A DNA stretch of 64,000 nt from Legionella maceachernii (lineage in GTDB: Bacteria; Pseudomonadota; Gammaproteobacteria; Legionellales; Legionellaceae), in contig NZ_FUXJ01000005.1 of the NCBI RefSeq assembly GCF_900167045.1, positions 124,001 to 188,000 on the forward strand, given 5' to 3'. Made by a program: the position numbers and the translations under genes. This document shows positions 46,286 through 55,786 of the stretch, in pieces. How positions within the stretch are numbered: position 1 is the stretch's first letter; every line of letters begins with the position of its first letter. Below the pieces are notes generated by a model. That model searched no databases. It was given only the letters and a program-made list of their open reading frames with translations, and was not told the origin of the DNA.

Positions 46286-47038
46286 TTAAAAGTCGAAGCG
46301 CTGTCCCCGCACTACAAACCCTTTAAAACCATCTTTTTTTGCGTTTGGTAAAAGGCCACAGTTATAATCGTACAGCCAAATTTTCTTCTTAATTTTGTTA
46401 TCAAGGGTTTTTAACTCATTGTAATGTGCGTGTTGGCCACTTAATTTTGCTGAAGTTTCACAATCGTGAAAAATAACATCCGCTGCATTGTAAAAAGGTT
46501 GTAAAATATCAGGGGTGAAACGAGTGTCCATTGAAATGAATACTTTTTTAGCAATCCCGGTGATGAATAACCCGTAACTCGGCAAAATTTTTCCGTTCGA
46601 GATAGAATGGATCGTTTTCACCAGTTGGAAGTGATAATTTTCCCAAACGAAGTGGTGGTAAGCAGGTTGAACATTAAAGTAAGTCGATAATGTGGCTTGC
46701 TCGGTTTCTATGGATGACATACCACCGCGCAAAACGCTGTCCCATAGTCTATCTACCTGGTCAGGGCTAATGAAGAGCGTTATTTTTCCCTCATCAATAA
46801 AGCGCTTGGAAAAGCCTAGCCATTCTAATCCCCCAATATGATCACTATGCAGGTGGCTCACATAAACAGCATCAATGTCGCTATAGGTGTATCCTTGGGC
46901 ATAGAGTGAATGCCTTGCATCACTTCCACAATCAAGAAGCAATTTACTCCCTGAGTCACTTTCAACCAGCATATTCGATTGAAATCGGTTTTCACCTACA
47001 CTAAAAGCCGATGAGACACCCAGAAATAATAGCTTCAT
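46286..47038 (-). CDS. MBL-fold metallo-hydrolase (RNase Z-like subgroup)
   Basis: The 250-aa cytosolic protein has the metallo-beta-lactamase motif SHLHSDHIGG (HxHxDH), an Asp in FISMDTRF and a terminal His (HAHYNE). The overall order is closest to RNase Z or cyclic-phosphodiesterase-like proteins, but it is shorter and lacks recognisable exosite features, so the substrate is open. It is a single gene with 245 nt of non-coding sequence on its 5' side. Confidence 0.8.
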   Translation of the reverse strand: MKLLFLGVSSAFSVGENRFQSNMLVESDSGSKLLLDCGSDARHSLYAQGYTYSDIDAVYVSHLHSDHIGGLEWLGFSKRFIDEGKITLFISPDQVDRLWDSVLRGGMSSIETEQATLSTYFNVQPAYHHFVWENYHFQLVKTIHSISNGKILPSYGLFITGIAKKVFISMDTRFTPDILQPFYNAADVIFHDCETSAKLSGQHAHYNELKTLDNKIKKKIWLYDYNCGLLPNAKKDGFKGFVVRGQRFDF

Positions 47039-47283
47039 TAAACTATCCTTAAGTCCCGGTCCCTCTATATTCTCTTTTCATTTAGCCATTATCAAGCCAT
47101 GGAATATAGATTGTAAACTCACTCAAGATGAAATTATTGTGGTTCCTGTATAAATAATATACTAAAGCAGTGGGAGAAGCGAAAAGGATTGAAATTATTT
47201 GCATAAAACGTGTAAGTTAGAATGTTTCTTAATCAATTTGTGGATTTTCTTCTTAGTAGGAGTGATTACTACAGATAGGGTGG

Positions 47284-48195
47284 TTAAGCATGAGTACTAA
47301 CATGGTCTAACCAATCGATTATCTTTTCATGATCGTCTCGATCAAATAAGGCAGGGGCGTGCCCGGCATCTTCGATCTCTAAAACATCTACATGCGGGTG
47401 GGTTCGCTTCATTTTTCTGATGTGTTCTGGGAGCAGTAGCTTAGAATGACGGCCTCGAATCACAAGGACAGGGCACTTCACATTATGCCAAAATTCCCAA
47501 AGATCGACGTCAAACAAAATTCCTTCCAGTGCTTTATGAGGATGATAAAAAAACTCTTTAACCGCCTGCCATTTAATTCGGAAATCATGAATACTTGGAT
47601 CATATTTACTGATAAATACACCAGGGGAGTGTTCGATAACGCTGGTTTCGGTGAATTGATCCCATTGTTCCTCAGTAAGATTACCAAACTCAGCATAAAT
47701 TTTCTTATAGTGCTCTTTGGCTTGTTCTTTACTTGAAAATTCGGGGTCTTTACCCACGTATTTTGCCAGTTGCCACAATGCGTGAATGGGCACCTGAGGA
47801 CTCACATCATTGAGAATGAGCCGACGAATAGGAGTATTAGGTAAAGCAGCCATCATAATTCCTATTAGACCGCCCATCGAGGTCCCTATCCAATCAATTT
47901 TTGTTGCTCCCGTTCGACTGATGAGCACATTCATGTCTAAGATATAACGGTCGAAATTGTAATTTTGTGGGTTCTTAAGCCAACTACTGTCTCCACGACC
48001 AACGACGTCTGGGCAAAAGACGTGGTATCCTTGCGTGCTTAAATAGTTTGCAAGTGGATCAAAGTCATGTGCGTTTCGCGTTAGCCCGTGAACACAAATC
48101 ACCGCAGAGGGCTCAGAATTCACCTCGCCCCATTCAGTATAAGCCACTTTATGGTACCCCTCTTTGGTGGCACAAAGAACATAATCTTGCTTCAT
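47284..48195 (-). CDS. Alpha/beta-fold hydrolase
   Basis: The 303-aa protein has the oxyanion block VHGLTRNAHDFD, the nucleophile elbow GTSMGG (Ser), an acid before RGRHSKLL and the His in DAGHAPALFD, a complete catalytic triad. No signal peptide is visible. Substrate unknown; the sequence is closest to esterases or lipases of the HG subgroup. The ATG at 48195 is chosen because AGGAA lies at good spacing; the ORF extends to 48213 from a TTG. Confidence 0.85.
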   Translation of the reverse strand: MKQDYVLCATKEGYHKVAYTEWGEVNSEPSAVICVHGLTRNAHDFDPLANYLSTQGYHVFCPDVVGRGDSSWLKNPQNYNFDRYILDMNVLISRTGATKIDWIGTSMGGLIGIMMAALPNTPIRRLILNDVSPQVPIHALWQLAKYVGKDPEFSSKEQAKEHYKKIYAEFGNLTEEQWDQFTETSVIEHSPGVFISKYDPSIHDFRIKWQAVKEFFYHPHKALEGILFDVDLWEFWHNVKCPVLVIRGRHSKLLLPEHIRKMKRTHPHVDVLEIEDAGHAPALFDRDDHEKIIDWLDHVSTHA

Positions 48196-48274
48196 CTTTT
48201 TCCTACTGAGCAAATCAAGTTGGATTTCAATATAATAGTATATATTTTTATGAGGGGTTTTAATCTTAACTGAG

Positions 48275-48370
48275 TTAAGAGCAAGGGATAGCCCGTAATG
48301 AAGAAGCCGTCGTCATTCGGGATGCTGTTTTTTGCTCTTAATGATGGCTGGTCTGCTCCTCGGCTATCCC
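48275..48370. other. Pseudoknot-forming non-coding segment
   Basis: TTAAGAGCAA (48275-48284) is complementary to TTGCTCTTAA (48332-48341), and the directly adjoining GGGATAGCC (48285-48293) is complementary to GGCTATCCC (48362-48370). The order a-b-a'-b' is that of an H-type pseudoknot or two exclusive hairpins. It lies between the alpha/beta hydrolase gene and the 3' end of the permease gene. A further hairpin CCCTC-AAT-GAGGG lies at 48389-48399. Confidence 0.45.
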
Positions 48371-48402
48371 TACGAAGGGCATGCACGAACCCTCAATGAG
48401 GG

Positions 48403-49704
48403 CTAGCGCACTAAGCCATAAAGAATAGCGGAAATCGCAATGACTCCGATGATGGTGAGAAAAACATTAATAAAGGGACTACGGTATTTTTTCATCGCTG
48501 GCACTTTCAGGATTGCATACATGGGCATCAAAAACAGAATGAGCGCAATAATAGGGCCACCGAGCGTTTCAATCATTGTCAGGATATTCGGATTAATTGT
48601 CGCTACAGCCCAGCAGCTGATAATCATGAATCCTTCAATTAAAGAATACAGTTTAAAGTTTCCGATTGTTTTGCCACGAGAACGAAGGGATTTAACAATT
48701 AAGCCATGTAAACCCTCGCTAGCACCCAAATAATGCCCAAGGAACGATTTTGCGATGGCAATAAAAGCAATGATCGGGGCGATGTAAGCAATGGTTGGAG
48801 TATGAAAGTGATTGGCCAAGTAGGACAAAATTGAAATATTTTGCTTTTTGGCTAGTGCGAGATCCTGCGGTGATAAACTAAGGACACAACTAAAGACGAA
48901 AAACATCACTGTAACGACCATCATAATGTGGCTGTATTTTAATATCCATGAACTTTTTTCATCTGCTTTTTCTTTATAAGCTTGTTTTTGATTAACCGCA
49001 AAAGAAGAAATGATTGGTGAGTGATTAAATGAAAACACCATAACGGGAATAATTAACCATAAGGTCATTAGAAAGCCATTTCCTCCAGCAGCTTGATTAA
49101 AATTGCTTTGTTGAAAAATCGCATCATTCCAATGCGGAACAAGATACAAAGATAATATCAACAGAATACTGACGAAAGGATACACTAACAAACTCATTGA
49201 TTTTACAATTATTTCTTGGCCAAAACGCACAATAGCCATAAGCGCCATGATTAAAATAATGGCTAATAACGCGCGAGGCGGTGCTTCCATACCTAATTGG
49301 TGAACAATGAAGCTTTCGGTAGTGTTGGTTATAGCGACACTGTACATAAGTAAAATCGGGTAGATAGCGAAGAAATAAAGTATGGTTAATATCTTACCTG
49401 CGATGCTACCAAAATGTTGTTCAACAACTTCGGTAATATCATTATTTTCAGAGGAGCCTGAGAGTACAAATCGACATAAGGCTTGATGAGAAAAATAAGT
49501 CATCGGGAAGGCAAGAATGGCCATGATGATAAGAGGCCAAATACCGTGTAAACCAGCATTAATAGGAAGAAACAGAGTACCTGCGCCAATCGCAGTTCCA
49601 TAGAGACTCAGCATCCAAACTGTATCCTGTTTGCGCCAGATTTTTGCAGAAGGTTCTATCACTTCTGAGCCTAATATCGAAATTCCTTCTTGAGACATAA
49701 ACAC
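48403..49704 (-). CDS. HAAAP-family (SdaC/TdcC-like) amino-acid permease
   Basis: The 433-aa protein has 11 or so hydrophobic segments with the family's GTAIGAGTLFLPINAG at span 1, followed by PMTYFSHQALCRFVLSG. Later FSFNHSPIISSFAVNQK and SFLGHYLGASEGLHGL match the serine/threonine branch (SdaC/TdcC) more than aromatic transporters. It probably imports Ser or Thr with protons, a key carbon source for Legionella. A short GC-rich hairpin lies just after the stop on this strand. Confidence 0.88.
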   Translation of the reverse strand: MFMSQEGISILGSEVIEPSAKIWRKQDTVWMLSLYGTAIGAGTLFLPINAGLHGIWPLIIMAILAFPMTYFSHQALCRFVLSGSSENNDITEVVEQHFGSIAGKILTILYFFAIYPILLMYSVAITNTTESFIVHQLGMEAPPRALLAIILIMALMAIVRFGQEIIVKSMSLLVYPFVSILLILSLYLVPHWNDAIFQQSNFNQAAGGNGFLMTLWLIIPVMVFSFNHSPIISSFAVNQKQAYKEKADEKSSWILKYSHIMMVVTVMFFVFSCVLSLSPQDLALAKKQNISILSYLANHFHTPTIAYIAPIIAFIAIAKSFLGHYLGASEGLHGLIVKSLRSRGKTIGNFKLYSLIEGFMIISCWAVATINPNILTMIETLGGPIIALILFLMPMYAILKVPAMKKYRSPFINVFLTIIGVIAISAILYGLVR

Positions 49705-49848
49705 ATCTCCATCTAAGCTATAAAAATTGGTTTGACCTGCCTGAAGTCATAATTTCCATACTATGACCTTTTTTTAAGCAAAATCGTAAAACTCATCTTA
49801 TCCAATGTCATTTAACAAATCAAGTAGTCATTTTGTCCGATTAATAGA

Positions 49849-50229
49849 CTACAAAATGCTTTGTAACTCGGTTGACAAGGCCGAAGACTCCGCTAAAGTT
49901 TCATCAGAGCCATTGTAATACCTATACCTTTCCAAGATGTAATTAGCGCGCTTCATAAAGCTGCTATCCGAATTAAATCTAATCTCTGAGTTATTAATGT
50001 ACTGCGTAATCACCGCAATAATTTGATCAACTGTCACTTGCCGGTTATCGCACATCCGAACAATTTTTTTTCCTTTGGCCACGTGATTTCTGCCAAAGAA
50101 AGCAATAAAACCCGTCGTGTATATTTTGTATTTTTTTTGAATTTCTTGTTTTGCTAATAGGCTATCGGTGCAAAAACGATGATAATTCTTTGTGGAATTA
50201 TTCTCAATGGATAAGCATAAAAGGCGCAA
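49849..50229 (-). CDS. Hypothetical soluble protein
   Basis: A 126-residue frame from a TTG codon at 50229; no ATG lies near the start, so the true beginning is uncertain or the gene is N-terminally decayed. The sequence is basic in the middle (FFGRNHVAKGKKIVRMCD) and mostly helical at the end, with a Ser/Glu-rich tail (ETLAESSALSTELQSIL). I recognise no family and see no membrane segment. It stands alone between a permease and the PAS-receiver gene. Confidence 0.45.
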   Translation of the reverse strand: MRLLCLSIENNSTKNYHRFCTDSLLAKQEIQKKYKIYTTGFIAFFGRNHVAKGKKIVRMCDNRQVTVDQIIAVITQYINNSEIRFNSDSSFMKRANYILERYRYYNGSDETLAESSALSTELQSIL

Positions 50230-50463
50230 TTCCCATCTCTTGGATTATCAACCGATATAAACATGGCAAAAGAAGACAGATTAGATAGTTAATTATTTCA
50301 TAATTAGCTTAAGGAAAAATTAACTGCTAAATTATGGTGTTCTCATGGCTTTGTATGACTGAGGGAAGCAATTTATCCTAACTATCAAATTGTTAGCTAA
50401 AAATCGTTTTGCTATTGGATGTACTATACTTCATTTGCAAGTATTTTTTGAGGAGAAAAGAGC

Positions 50464-51447
50464 ATGGCCCGCTCCACTGTTCCAATGAGCCTAAAAAATG
50501 GAGATGATATTGATATGCATCAATATTATCTTGATGTGATCGATTGCATGCCAAATATTGTTTATTTATTAGATAAAAATTGCTGTCTTATGGGATGTAA
50601 TAGAAACTTTCGTAGCTTGCTTGGTGTTAATCAATTGGAAGAAATGATAGGGGTTCATCCCTATAAGAAGCTAGTTGCTCTGGCTGATTGGTCAGAAGAG
50701 CGAAGTGAAATACTCAAAAAGGATGATATCCATGTGCTGGTCTCTGGAGAGCCTGTGTATGATGCGACCGAGGCCCCTGTTGTTAATAAAAATGGCGATA
50801 TTGTCTATTACCTTTCTACGAGGATACCTCTCTATAATAAGGATAAACAAGTCATTGGCTTGGTGTGTATCCTAACTGACATCACTGAAACGAGAAAATT
50901 AAAAGAACAATTGGCCAAAATTAAAAAAGAGCTGCAAGCTTATAACCAAAAACAAGAGCCTGAAGAGCTCACTGCAGCGCGTAATGATAGCTTGGAAAAT
51001 CTTATTGAGAAAAAGCCCCCTAGAGTCTTAATGGTGGAAGACAACTCTGTTGCTCAAAGGGCAACTCAAGCCTTATTAATGCAACTCGATTGCCATGTCG
51101 ATGTCGCGGAATCAGGAGATAAGGCAACGACATTATTTGCGCCAGGTAAATACGATCTTGTGTTTATGGATATTGGTTTAGAAGATACTTCAGGTTACGT
51201 TGTTTCGAAAAGAATTCGACAGCTTGAACAAGGTACTGAACACCATGTACCAATCATTGCACTTACGGGTTATCAAGCAGATATTGTCAAATACGATTGC
51301 GATGATTACAGCATGGAAGGGGCTCTAACTAAGCCGTTGACTACTGAACAAGCAAAACAAATTATTCAGCATTACATTTATCACATTGATATTCCTGTTC
51401 GAGGATTAAAAAGTATCAAAGGTCAGGAGGGAAATGAAAAATTCTAA
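50464..51447 (+). CDS. PAS-receiver protein without kinase domains
   Basis: The 327-aa protein starts with a PAS domain (about 20-150; NIVYLLDKNCCLMGCNRNF, then the PAS C-cap GLVCILTDITETRKLKEQL), a short coiled-coil linker, and a receiver domain (about 190-310) with VLMVEDNSVAQ, phospho-acceptor Asp in LVFMDIGL, ALTGY and LTKPL. The dimerisation/His and ATPase domains normally between PAS and receiver in hybrid kinases are missing. It may be a sensor whose receiver is phosphorylated by another kinase. AGGAGAAAAG precedes the ATG. Confidence 0.82.
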   Translation: MARSTVPMSLKNGDDIDMHQYYLDVIDCMPNIVYLLDKNCCLMGCNRNFRSLLGVNQLEEMIGVHPYKKLVALADWSEERSEILKKDDIHVLVSGEPVYDATEAPVVNKNGDIVYYLSTRIPLYNKDKQVIGLVCILTDITETRKLKEQLAKIKKELQAYNQKQEPEELTAARNDSLENLIEKKPPRVLMVEDNSVAQRATQALLMQLDCHVDVAESGDKATTLFAPGKYDLVFMDIGLEDTSGYVVSKRIRQLEQGTEHHVPIIALTGYQADIVKYDCDDYSMEGALTKPLTTEQAKQIIQHYIYHIDIPVRGLKSIKGQEGNEKF

Positions 51448-51609
51448 TCATTGCCAAGTGTTTTGTTGATGATTGACTGAAACTTAACGAGGAGTATCAT
51501 ACTAATAATCTCAGACCGGGCAAAGCAGCTAGTCTTTCCTAAAACGCTTGTCGAAAATGAAGTCGTATCATTGAGACTTGAGCAGCCAACTTGGGCATAA
51601 GAGGTAGTT

Positions 51610-52416
51610 ATGATTTTAACGGGGGAGACAATCTTCCAGGACCTAAAGAAGCAAAATTTTGTGCAAGTTCCCTTCTCTATCGATCAGGAAGTTCTTCGAA
51701 AAGCGATCGTTTCCTTTTTTAAATTTTTAGAGGAGCCCGATGAGGTCAAAAATCAGATTGATTTTTCTATAGCGCCTGAGCATCGTAGAGGGGATGTAGG
51801 GTTTAAACACCGAGTTGCTGCGGATCACGTTTATAACGATTCAAAAGATTTTTTCCATTTCCATCCTGCATTATTTGAAAAATATGAGCCGTTTTTAAAA
51901 GAAAATCCAGTGGTTTTTGATTTTGTGTCAAAAGCGAAACCCATTTGGGATGTGGCCTACAAAACCGTTTACGCTATTTTGCGGGCTATTGAAGAAAAAT
52001 TTGCTGGGGTAGTCAATAAGGTTTTTGCTACAGAGCACGTGCATATCCTATTGCGATTTTTAAAATATGATTGGCAAGAATCAGGGAAATATCTAGCCAA
52101 ACCACATTTTGACGCGGGATCGTTTACTTTAGCCATTGCGGAAAGCTGTCCTGGATTAAGAATTGGGTCGTGTCCTGGGGACTTAAAAATCGTAGAACAT
52201 CAAAAAGGCCATGCCATTTTTATGCTCTCATCAAATTATAAGCAAGTGATAAGCAGCGATGAATTTTCTCCTGGCTGGCATGATGTTATTCAGCTCAATG
52301 AAACACTCATTGGCAAGCCGTTTGCGAGATGGGCAATTGTTGCTTTCATTGAAGCTCATGGAGTTAAGGCACTCCCAAGAACCGAAACCCATAAATGGTA
52401 TGTAGGCTCTGCATGA
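51610..52416 (+). CDS. Isopenicillin N synthase-like 2OG-Fe(II) dioxygenase
   Basis: The 268-aa soluble protein has the double-stranded beta-helix signature of 2-oxoglutarate/Fe(II) oxygenases: the HxD iron ligands in PHFDAGSFTLAI, the distal His in GWHDVIQL, and an Arg for the co-substrate in FARWAIVAFIEAH. The order and spacing fit the isopenicillin-N-synthase-like family. Substrate unknown. It shares an ATGA overlap with the membrane acyltransferase-like gene that follows, so both probably act on the same product. Confidence 0.78.
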   Translation: MILTGETIFQDLKKQNFVQVPFSIDQEVLRKAIVSFFKFLEEPDEVKNQIDFSIAPEHRRGDVGFKHRVAADHVYNDSKDFFHFHPALFEKYEPFLKENPVVFDFVSKAKPIWDVAYKTVYAILRAIEEKFAGVVNKVFATEHVHILLRFLKYDWQESGKYLAKPHFDAGSFTLAIAESCPGLRIGSCPGDLKIVEHQKGHAIFMLSSNYKQVISSDEFSPGWHDVIQLNETLIGKPFARWAIVAFIEAHGVKALPRTETHKWYVGSA

Positions 52417-53549
52417 TTCCCTCTGTAAAAAACAAAGAGAACAAATTTTCTCGATTATTATCGCTTGACGTTTTTCGCGGTCTCACCATTGCGCTAATGA
52501 TTTTAGTCAACAGCCCTGGCAATCAAACGGCTTACTCATGGCTTGAGCACTCTGCTTGGAATGGATGTACTTTAGCTGATTTGGTTTTTCCTTTTTTTAT
52601 TTTTATTGTGGGCGTATCTTCAGTGTTCAGCCTATCAAAGGCGAGAGAGGTTTATCATACACCGTCACAACAGTTGTTTGCCAAGATCATCAAACGAACC
52701 CTCATCATTTTTTTTATTGGGCTTCTTCTTAACGCTTTTCCTAATCATTTTGATTTTTCTACCCTACGATTTCATGGTGTCTTGCAACGCATCGCAATCT
52801 GTTATTTTGTTGCCTCTATTCTATTTTTAACAACAAAAATTGCAGTGCAAGTTGTTGTTATGTGTACTTTATTAATCGCGTACTGGTTAATGATGACTCA
52901 GATCAATGTGCCCGGATACGGCACCGGCAATTTGACGATCGAAGGTAATTTAGCAGCTTATGTGGATCGTTTGATTTTCTCTTCAATGCACCTGTATGGA
53001 AAATTTTACGATCCAGAAGGACTGTTAAGTACCATTCCAGCTATTGCCACAGCGATACTGGGCAATTTAACAGGGGTTTGGCTTCTATCGGGTTATAGTT
53101 ATTGGCAAAAATGGAAGGGTTTGATGGCTGTGGGTTTTCTTGCTTTAATCGCAGGAGGACTCTGGAACATGGAGTTTCCAATTAACAAAACATTATGGTC
53201 AAGCTCTTATGTCTTGTGGACAGGAGGTTGGGCACTTATTGTGTTAGCATTTTGTTATTGGCTCATCGAAATTCAAGGGTGGAAAACTTGGTCTAAACCC
53301 TTTGAAATTTTCGGCGCGAATGCTTTGGCTGTGTATTTTTTACATGTCTTATTCTTAAAATTGCAGATAGTAATAAAAATACATCAAGGCGTTGGTACTC
53401 CGGAAAATTTAAAATTATTCATCACTAACACGCTTTTTGGGTGGGTATCCCCAGAAAAGGCTTCTTTCTTATATGCATTAAGCTACACCTTATTCTGGCT
53501 GCTTATTCTCGCTATTCTTTATCGTAAAAAAGTTTTTATTAAGATATAA
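52413..53549 (+). CDS. Membrane acyltransferase, DUF5009/HGSNAT (NagX)-like
   Basis: The 378-aa protein has 10 or so membrane segments and the family's N-terminal LSLDVFRGLTIALMILVNSPG, plus WNGCTLADLVFPFFIFIVGVS. Relatives include human heparan-alpha-glucosaminide N-acetyltransferase and bacterial NagX; they move acyl groups across membranes onto amino sugars. The ATG at 52413 overlaps the oxygenase stop (ATGA) and is preferred over an upstream GTG or ATG in frame. The predicted pair may modify an envelope or secreted small molecule; this is inference. Confidence 0.85.
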   Translation: MIPSVKNKENKFSRLLSLDVFRGLTIALMILVNSPGNQTAYSWLEHSAWNGCTLADLVFPFFIFIVGVSSVFSLSKAREVYHTPSQQLFAKIIKRTLIIFFIGLLLNAFPNHFDFSTLRFHGVLQRIAICYFVASILFLTTKIAVQVVVMCTLLIAYWLMMTQINVPGYGTGNLTIEGNLAAYVDRLIFSSMHLYGKFYDPEGLLSTIPAIATAILGNLTGVWLLSGYSYWQKWKGLMAVGFLALIAGGLWNMEFPINKTLWSSSYVLWTGGWALIVLAFCYWLIEIQGWKTWSKPFEIFGANALAVYFLHVLFLKLQIVIKIHQGVGTPENLKLFITNTLFGWVSPEKASFLYALSYTLFWLLILAILYRKKVFIKI

Positions 53550-53669
53550 GTATTTTTGAAGAATTGGTCGTTTTGATAACCGCTCTCGCACTTAAAATAT
53601 TGCACTATACTTAGGTTGTGCTACCAATATCTTTTTAATTAAGCCATAGGCGCATAACGGGAGGCAATT

Positions 53670-53870
53670 ATGGGCTTGAGAAGAGAATACGAAGAAGATC
53701 CTCATTCTTTTTCTGAACATTATGAAGAAGATGAAGAAAATCCTGAGGAGTTAAGCCATAAAAGACAAGTGCGGAAATTGCTCGAGGAAAAGCTTGAACG
53801 CAAACGATTAAAAAAAGAATTTGATGATGAGTTAGATGGAGAGTTTGATTGGGACGAGCTTGATCGCTAA
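53670..53870 (+). CDS. PA3496-family putative envelope protein (66 aa)
   Basis: The 66-aa protein is highly charged, with an acidic N-terminal part and a basic helix in the middle (KRQVRKLLEEKLERKRLKKE) followed by an acidic end (ELDGEFDWDELDR). This layout matches the PA3496 family, for which an envelope-integrity role has been suggested. GGGAGG lies before the ATG. It stands alone between the acyltransferase-like gene and folD. Confidence 0.7.
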   Translation: MGLRREYEEDPHSFSEHYEEDEENPEELSHKRQVRKLLEEKLERKRLKKEFDDELDGEFDWDELDR

Positions 53871-53940
53871 ATCCAGCCTCGAGATGCCTAGGTAGAAAAA
53901 GTTGAAATCAAGTCCCCTCGCTTAATGAAGCTTATGTTAA

Positions 53941-54801
53941 CTATTCATTTTGTAATCGATAATTGGCTGCAAGCACTGTATTTTGCAGTAAGGTAGCAAT
54001 GGTCATTGGGCCAACGCCGCCGGGTACCGGCGTTATCCAGGAAACAATTTCTTTTGCTCGTTTAAAGTCAATATCACCTCGAAGTGTTCCATCTGCTAAA
54101 CGATGCATGCCTACATCGATAATAATTTGTTTCTCATTTAACCAATCAACATCAATAACATCCCGTACTCCAGTCGCAATGACGATAATGTCGGCAATTC
54201 GGACATATTTTTCAAGGTCCTTAGTAAACCGGTGACACACACTGACGGTTGATGCAGCTAATAGAAACTCCATGGCCATAGGTCGGCCAACAATATTTGA
54301 GGCTCCAATAACTAAAGTATTAACTCCTACAAGCGGAATTTGGTAATAAGACAGTAAGTGAATAATTCCATAAGGCGTGCAGGGTCTGAGTAATGGATTG
54401 CGTTGTGCTAGGCGACCTATATTATAGGGATGAAATCCGTCCACGTCTTTGGCAGGATCGATGCATTCAATCACTTTATTAGGATCAATCACATCAGGGA
54501 GAGGTAATTGCACCAAAATGCCATCAATCTCTTCTGCATGGTTTAATTGAGTGATTAATTCAAGAAGTTCTTTCTCGGAAGTGGTTGCAGGCAAGTCATA
54601 AGCATGAGAGTTAAACCCCACTTCAAGACAAGCTTTGCGCTTATTAGCGACATAGATATTGGAGGCAGGATCTTCACCGACTAAAATCACTGCCAAGCCG
54701 GGCGCTAAGTGGCCTTGTGCAATTCTTTCAGCAACAGCGTGTTTGACCTCTTCTTTAAGGTAGGCTGCTGCTTTTCTGCCATCTAAGAGTAATGCTGTCA
54801 T
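53941..54801 (-). CDS. folD: Methylenetetrahydrofolate dehydrogenase/cyclohydrolase FolD
   Basis: FolD (286 aa from 54801) interconverts methylene-, methenyl- and formyl-tetrahydrofolate with NADP+, supplying one-carbon units for purines and formyl-Met. Motifs seen: [18 protein letters not shown] with the catalytic Lys, [14 protein letters not shown] for NADP, and [12 protein letters not shown] near the end. The ATG at 54801 gives the usual length; an in-frame TTG at 54831 is less likely. Confidence 0.96.
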   Translation of the reverse strand: MTALLLDGRKAAAYLKEEVKHAVAERIAQGHLAPGLAVILVGEDPASNIYVANKRKACLEVGFNSHAYDLPATTSEKELLELITQLNHAEEIDGILVQLPLPDVIDPNKVIECIDPAKDVDGFHPYNIGRLAQRNPLLRPCTPYGIIHLLSYYQIPLVGVNTLVIGASNIVGRPMAMEFLLAASTVSVCHRFTKDLEKYVRIADIIVIATGVRDVIDVDWLNEKQIIIDVGMHRLADGTLRGDIDFKRAKEIVSWITPVPGGVGPMTIATLLQNTVLAANYRLQNE

Positions 54802-54997
54802 TTTATACACAAAGAGAAATTCTAAGTGCAAATTATGGAGCAGTGTAGTTCGTTATGCAATGAAATTTACGGGTGCACATTCTTAAGTATTACGAGGGGT
54901 TTGAATTTAGGTAATCTTGCCTTGGAAATGTTGCCACAGCCTAGACAAAAGGATTCCAGTGTTATACATTGGCCATTTTCCAGCAGGAAATGCGAAA

Positions 54998-55786
54998 ATG
55001 CGTATTGCCTTAGGGGTTGAATACGATGGTAGCCAGTATCATGGCTGGCAAGCGCAGACTGGACTGCATACCGTGCAGCAGGTATTAGAGCAGGCTTTGA
55101 TGAAAGTAGCGGATTGTGAAATCAGCATCGTTTGCGCTGGCCGAACTGATACAGGCGTTCATGCAACAAACCAGATTATTCATTTTGATTGTGATAAAGA
55201 GCGTACCATCCGTTCCTGGATTCATGGTGCAAACTCGTTTTTGCCTAAGGACGTGTGTGTGAAATGGGGGCGCGAAATGCCCAATGAGTTTCACGCGCGC
55301 TACTCCGCTTTATCTCGGCGCTATCGGTACATTATTTATAATTCGCCTATCCGGCCTGCTCTTTTGCGAAGCAGTGTTACCTGGCAATATCGACAGCTTG
55401 ACCATCGTGCCATGCAAGAAGCCAGCCAGTTTTTAATTGGAGAAAACGATTATACGTCGTTTCGTTCGGTAGAGTGTCAGTCGAATACACCGATGCGCAA
55501 TATACACCAGCTGAAGGTGACGCGTTCTGGTGACTTGGTTATGATTGATATCACTGCCAATGCTTTTTTACATCATATGGTAAGAAACATTGCAGGAGTC
55601 CTCATGGCGGTTGGTTCTGGAAAGCAATCGGTCGGTTGGGTTAAGGAAGTGTTGCATGCAAAGGATAGACGATTGGGTGCGGAAACAGCACCGCCCTATG
55701 GTTTATACTTAGTAGGTGTTACGTACCCGAGCGAATTTGGTGTAATTCAAGCCAACCCGGGGCCTCTATTTCTTTGGGAGCGCTAA
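54998..55786 (+). CDS. truA: tRNA pseudouridine(38-40) synthase TruA
   Basis: TruA (262 aa) isomerises U38-40 of tRNA anticodon arms. It shows MRIALGVEYDGSQYHGWQAQ at the start and the catalytic Asp in GRTDTGVHATNQIIHF. The ATG at 54998 follows AGGAAA and gives the standard N-terminus; the frame is open further upstream from 54917. It is 0 nt from trpF, heading a truA-trpF-trpB-trpA unit. Confidence 0.96.
   Translation: MRIALGVEYDGSQYHGWQAQTGLHTVQQVLEQALMKVADCEISIVCAGRTDTGVHATNQIIHFDCDKERTIRSWIHGANSFLPKDVCVKWGREMPNEFHARYSALSRRYRYIIYNSPIRPALLRSSVTWQYRQLDHRAMQEASQFLIGENDYTSFRSVECQSNTPMRNIHQLKVTRSGDLVMIDITANAFLHHMVRNIAGVLMAVGSGKQSVGWVKEVLHAKDRRLGAETAPPYGLYLVGVTYPSEFGVIQANPGPLFLWER

Noticed and set aside
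54826-55020. Short frame upstream of truA
   Set aside because: It overlaps the truA start in another frame and shows no coding features.
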